Source of the DNA: Maylandia zebra
Taxonomy: Eukaryota; Chordata; Actinopteri; Cichliformes; Cichlidae
Assembly (NCBI RefSeq): GCF_041146795.1
Contig: NC_135187.1
Coordinates: 19,006,056 to 19,070,055 of the forward strand
Direction of reading: 5' to 3'
DNA: 64,000 nt
The position numbers and the translations under genes are program-made. The notes beneath the pieces are model-generated. The model worked only from the letters and a program-made list of their open reading frames with translations, was not told where the DNA came from and searched no databases. Below, in pieces: positions 60,475 to 64,000 of the stretch. Numbering within the stretch: the stretch's first letter is position 1; each line of letters starts with the position of its first letter.

Positions 60475-64000
<3,526 letters not shown>

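Overview
The window looks like nuclear DNA from a ray-finned fish, probably a percomorph. It has vertebrate exon-intron genes with GT-AG introns, long CA/GT microsatellites and AT-rich intergenic DNA. It also carries fish-type transposon families: Tc1-like, Penelope-like, CR1/Rex- and L2-type LINEs, and MITE-like elements. I cannot name the species from sequence alone. No prokaryotic or CRISPR-like system is present.

Five protein genes alternate in strand. (1) ubqln4 (minus, CDS 8519 to 1356) encodes a complete 582-residue ubiquilin in 11 exons. (2) lim2 (plus, CDS 11745 to 12682) encodes the complete 173-residue lens fibre membrane protein MP20. (3) tinagl1 (minus, CDS 36709 to 18205, with a probable non-coding first exon and TATA box near 39.0-39.2 kb) encodes a complete 475-residue secreted papain-fold protein. 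Its catalytic Cys is Ser, and it ends in a natural six-His run. (4) cfap300 (plus, CDS 54504 to 56665) encodes a complete 263-residue dynein-arm assembly factor, with an excellent RFX X-box 162 bp upstream. (5) kcnq4 (minus, 63109 to 60475) is represented by its last three coding exons only; the rest lies beyond the right edge. I reconstructed all exon boundaries by hand from reading frame and GT/AG signals, and the phases close in every gene.

The genes do not form one pathway: they cover proteostasis, lens, matrix, cilium and K+ channel functions. Between them lie 12.9-18.2 kb (the tinagl1 3' side plus an orphan TATA promoter-like block), 39.2-54.3 kb (a gene-poor stretch with repeats) and 57.2-60.5 kb (convergent 3' ends of cfap300 and kcnq4).

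The more interesting observations concern mobile DNA and regulation. Two transposons sit within about 20 nt of a 5' splice site, one in ubqln4 intron 10 and one in the last kcnq4 intron. Two inverted copies of an ~850 bp terminal-inverted-repeat element have terminal repeats identical within each copy but different between copies. There is a perfect 16-bp hairpin in a tinagl1 intron, RFX and FOX motifs at cfap300, and an unassigned TATA/MARE-like promoter block downstream of lim2. I did not find a convincing wholly new biological system.
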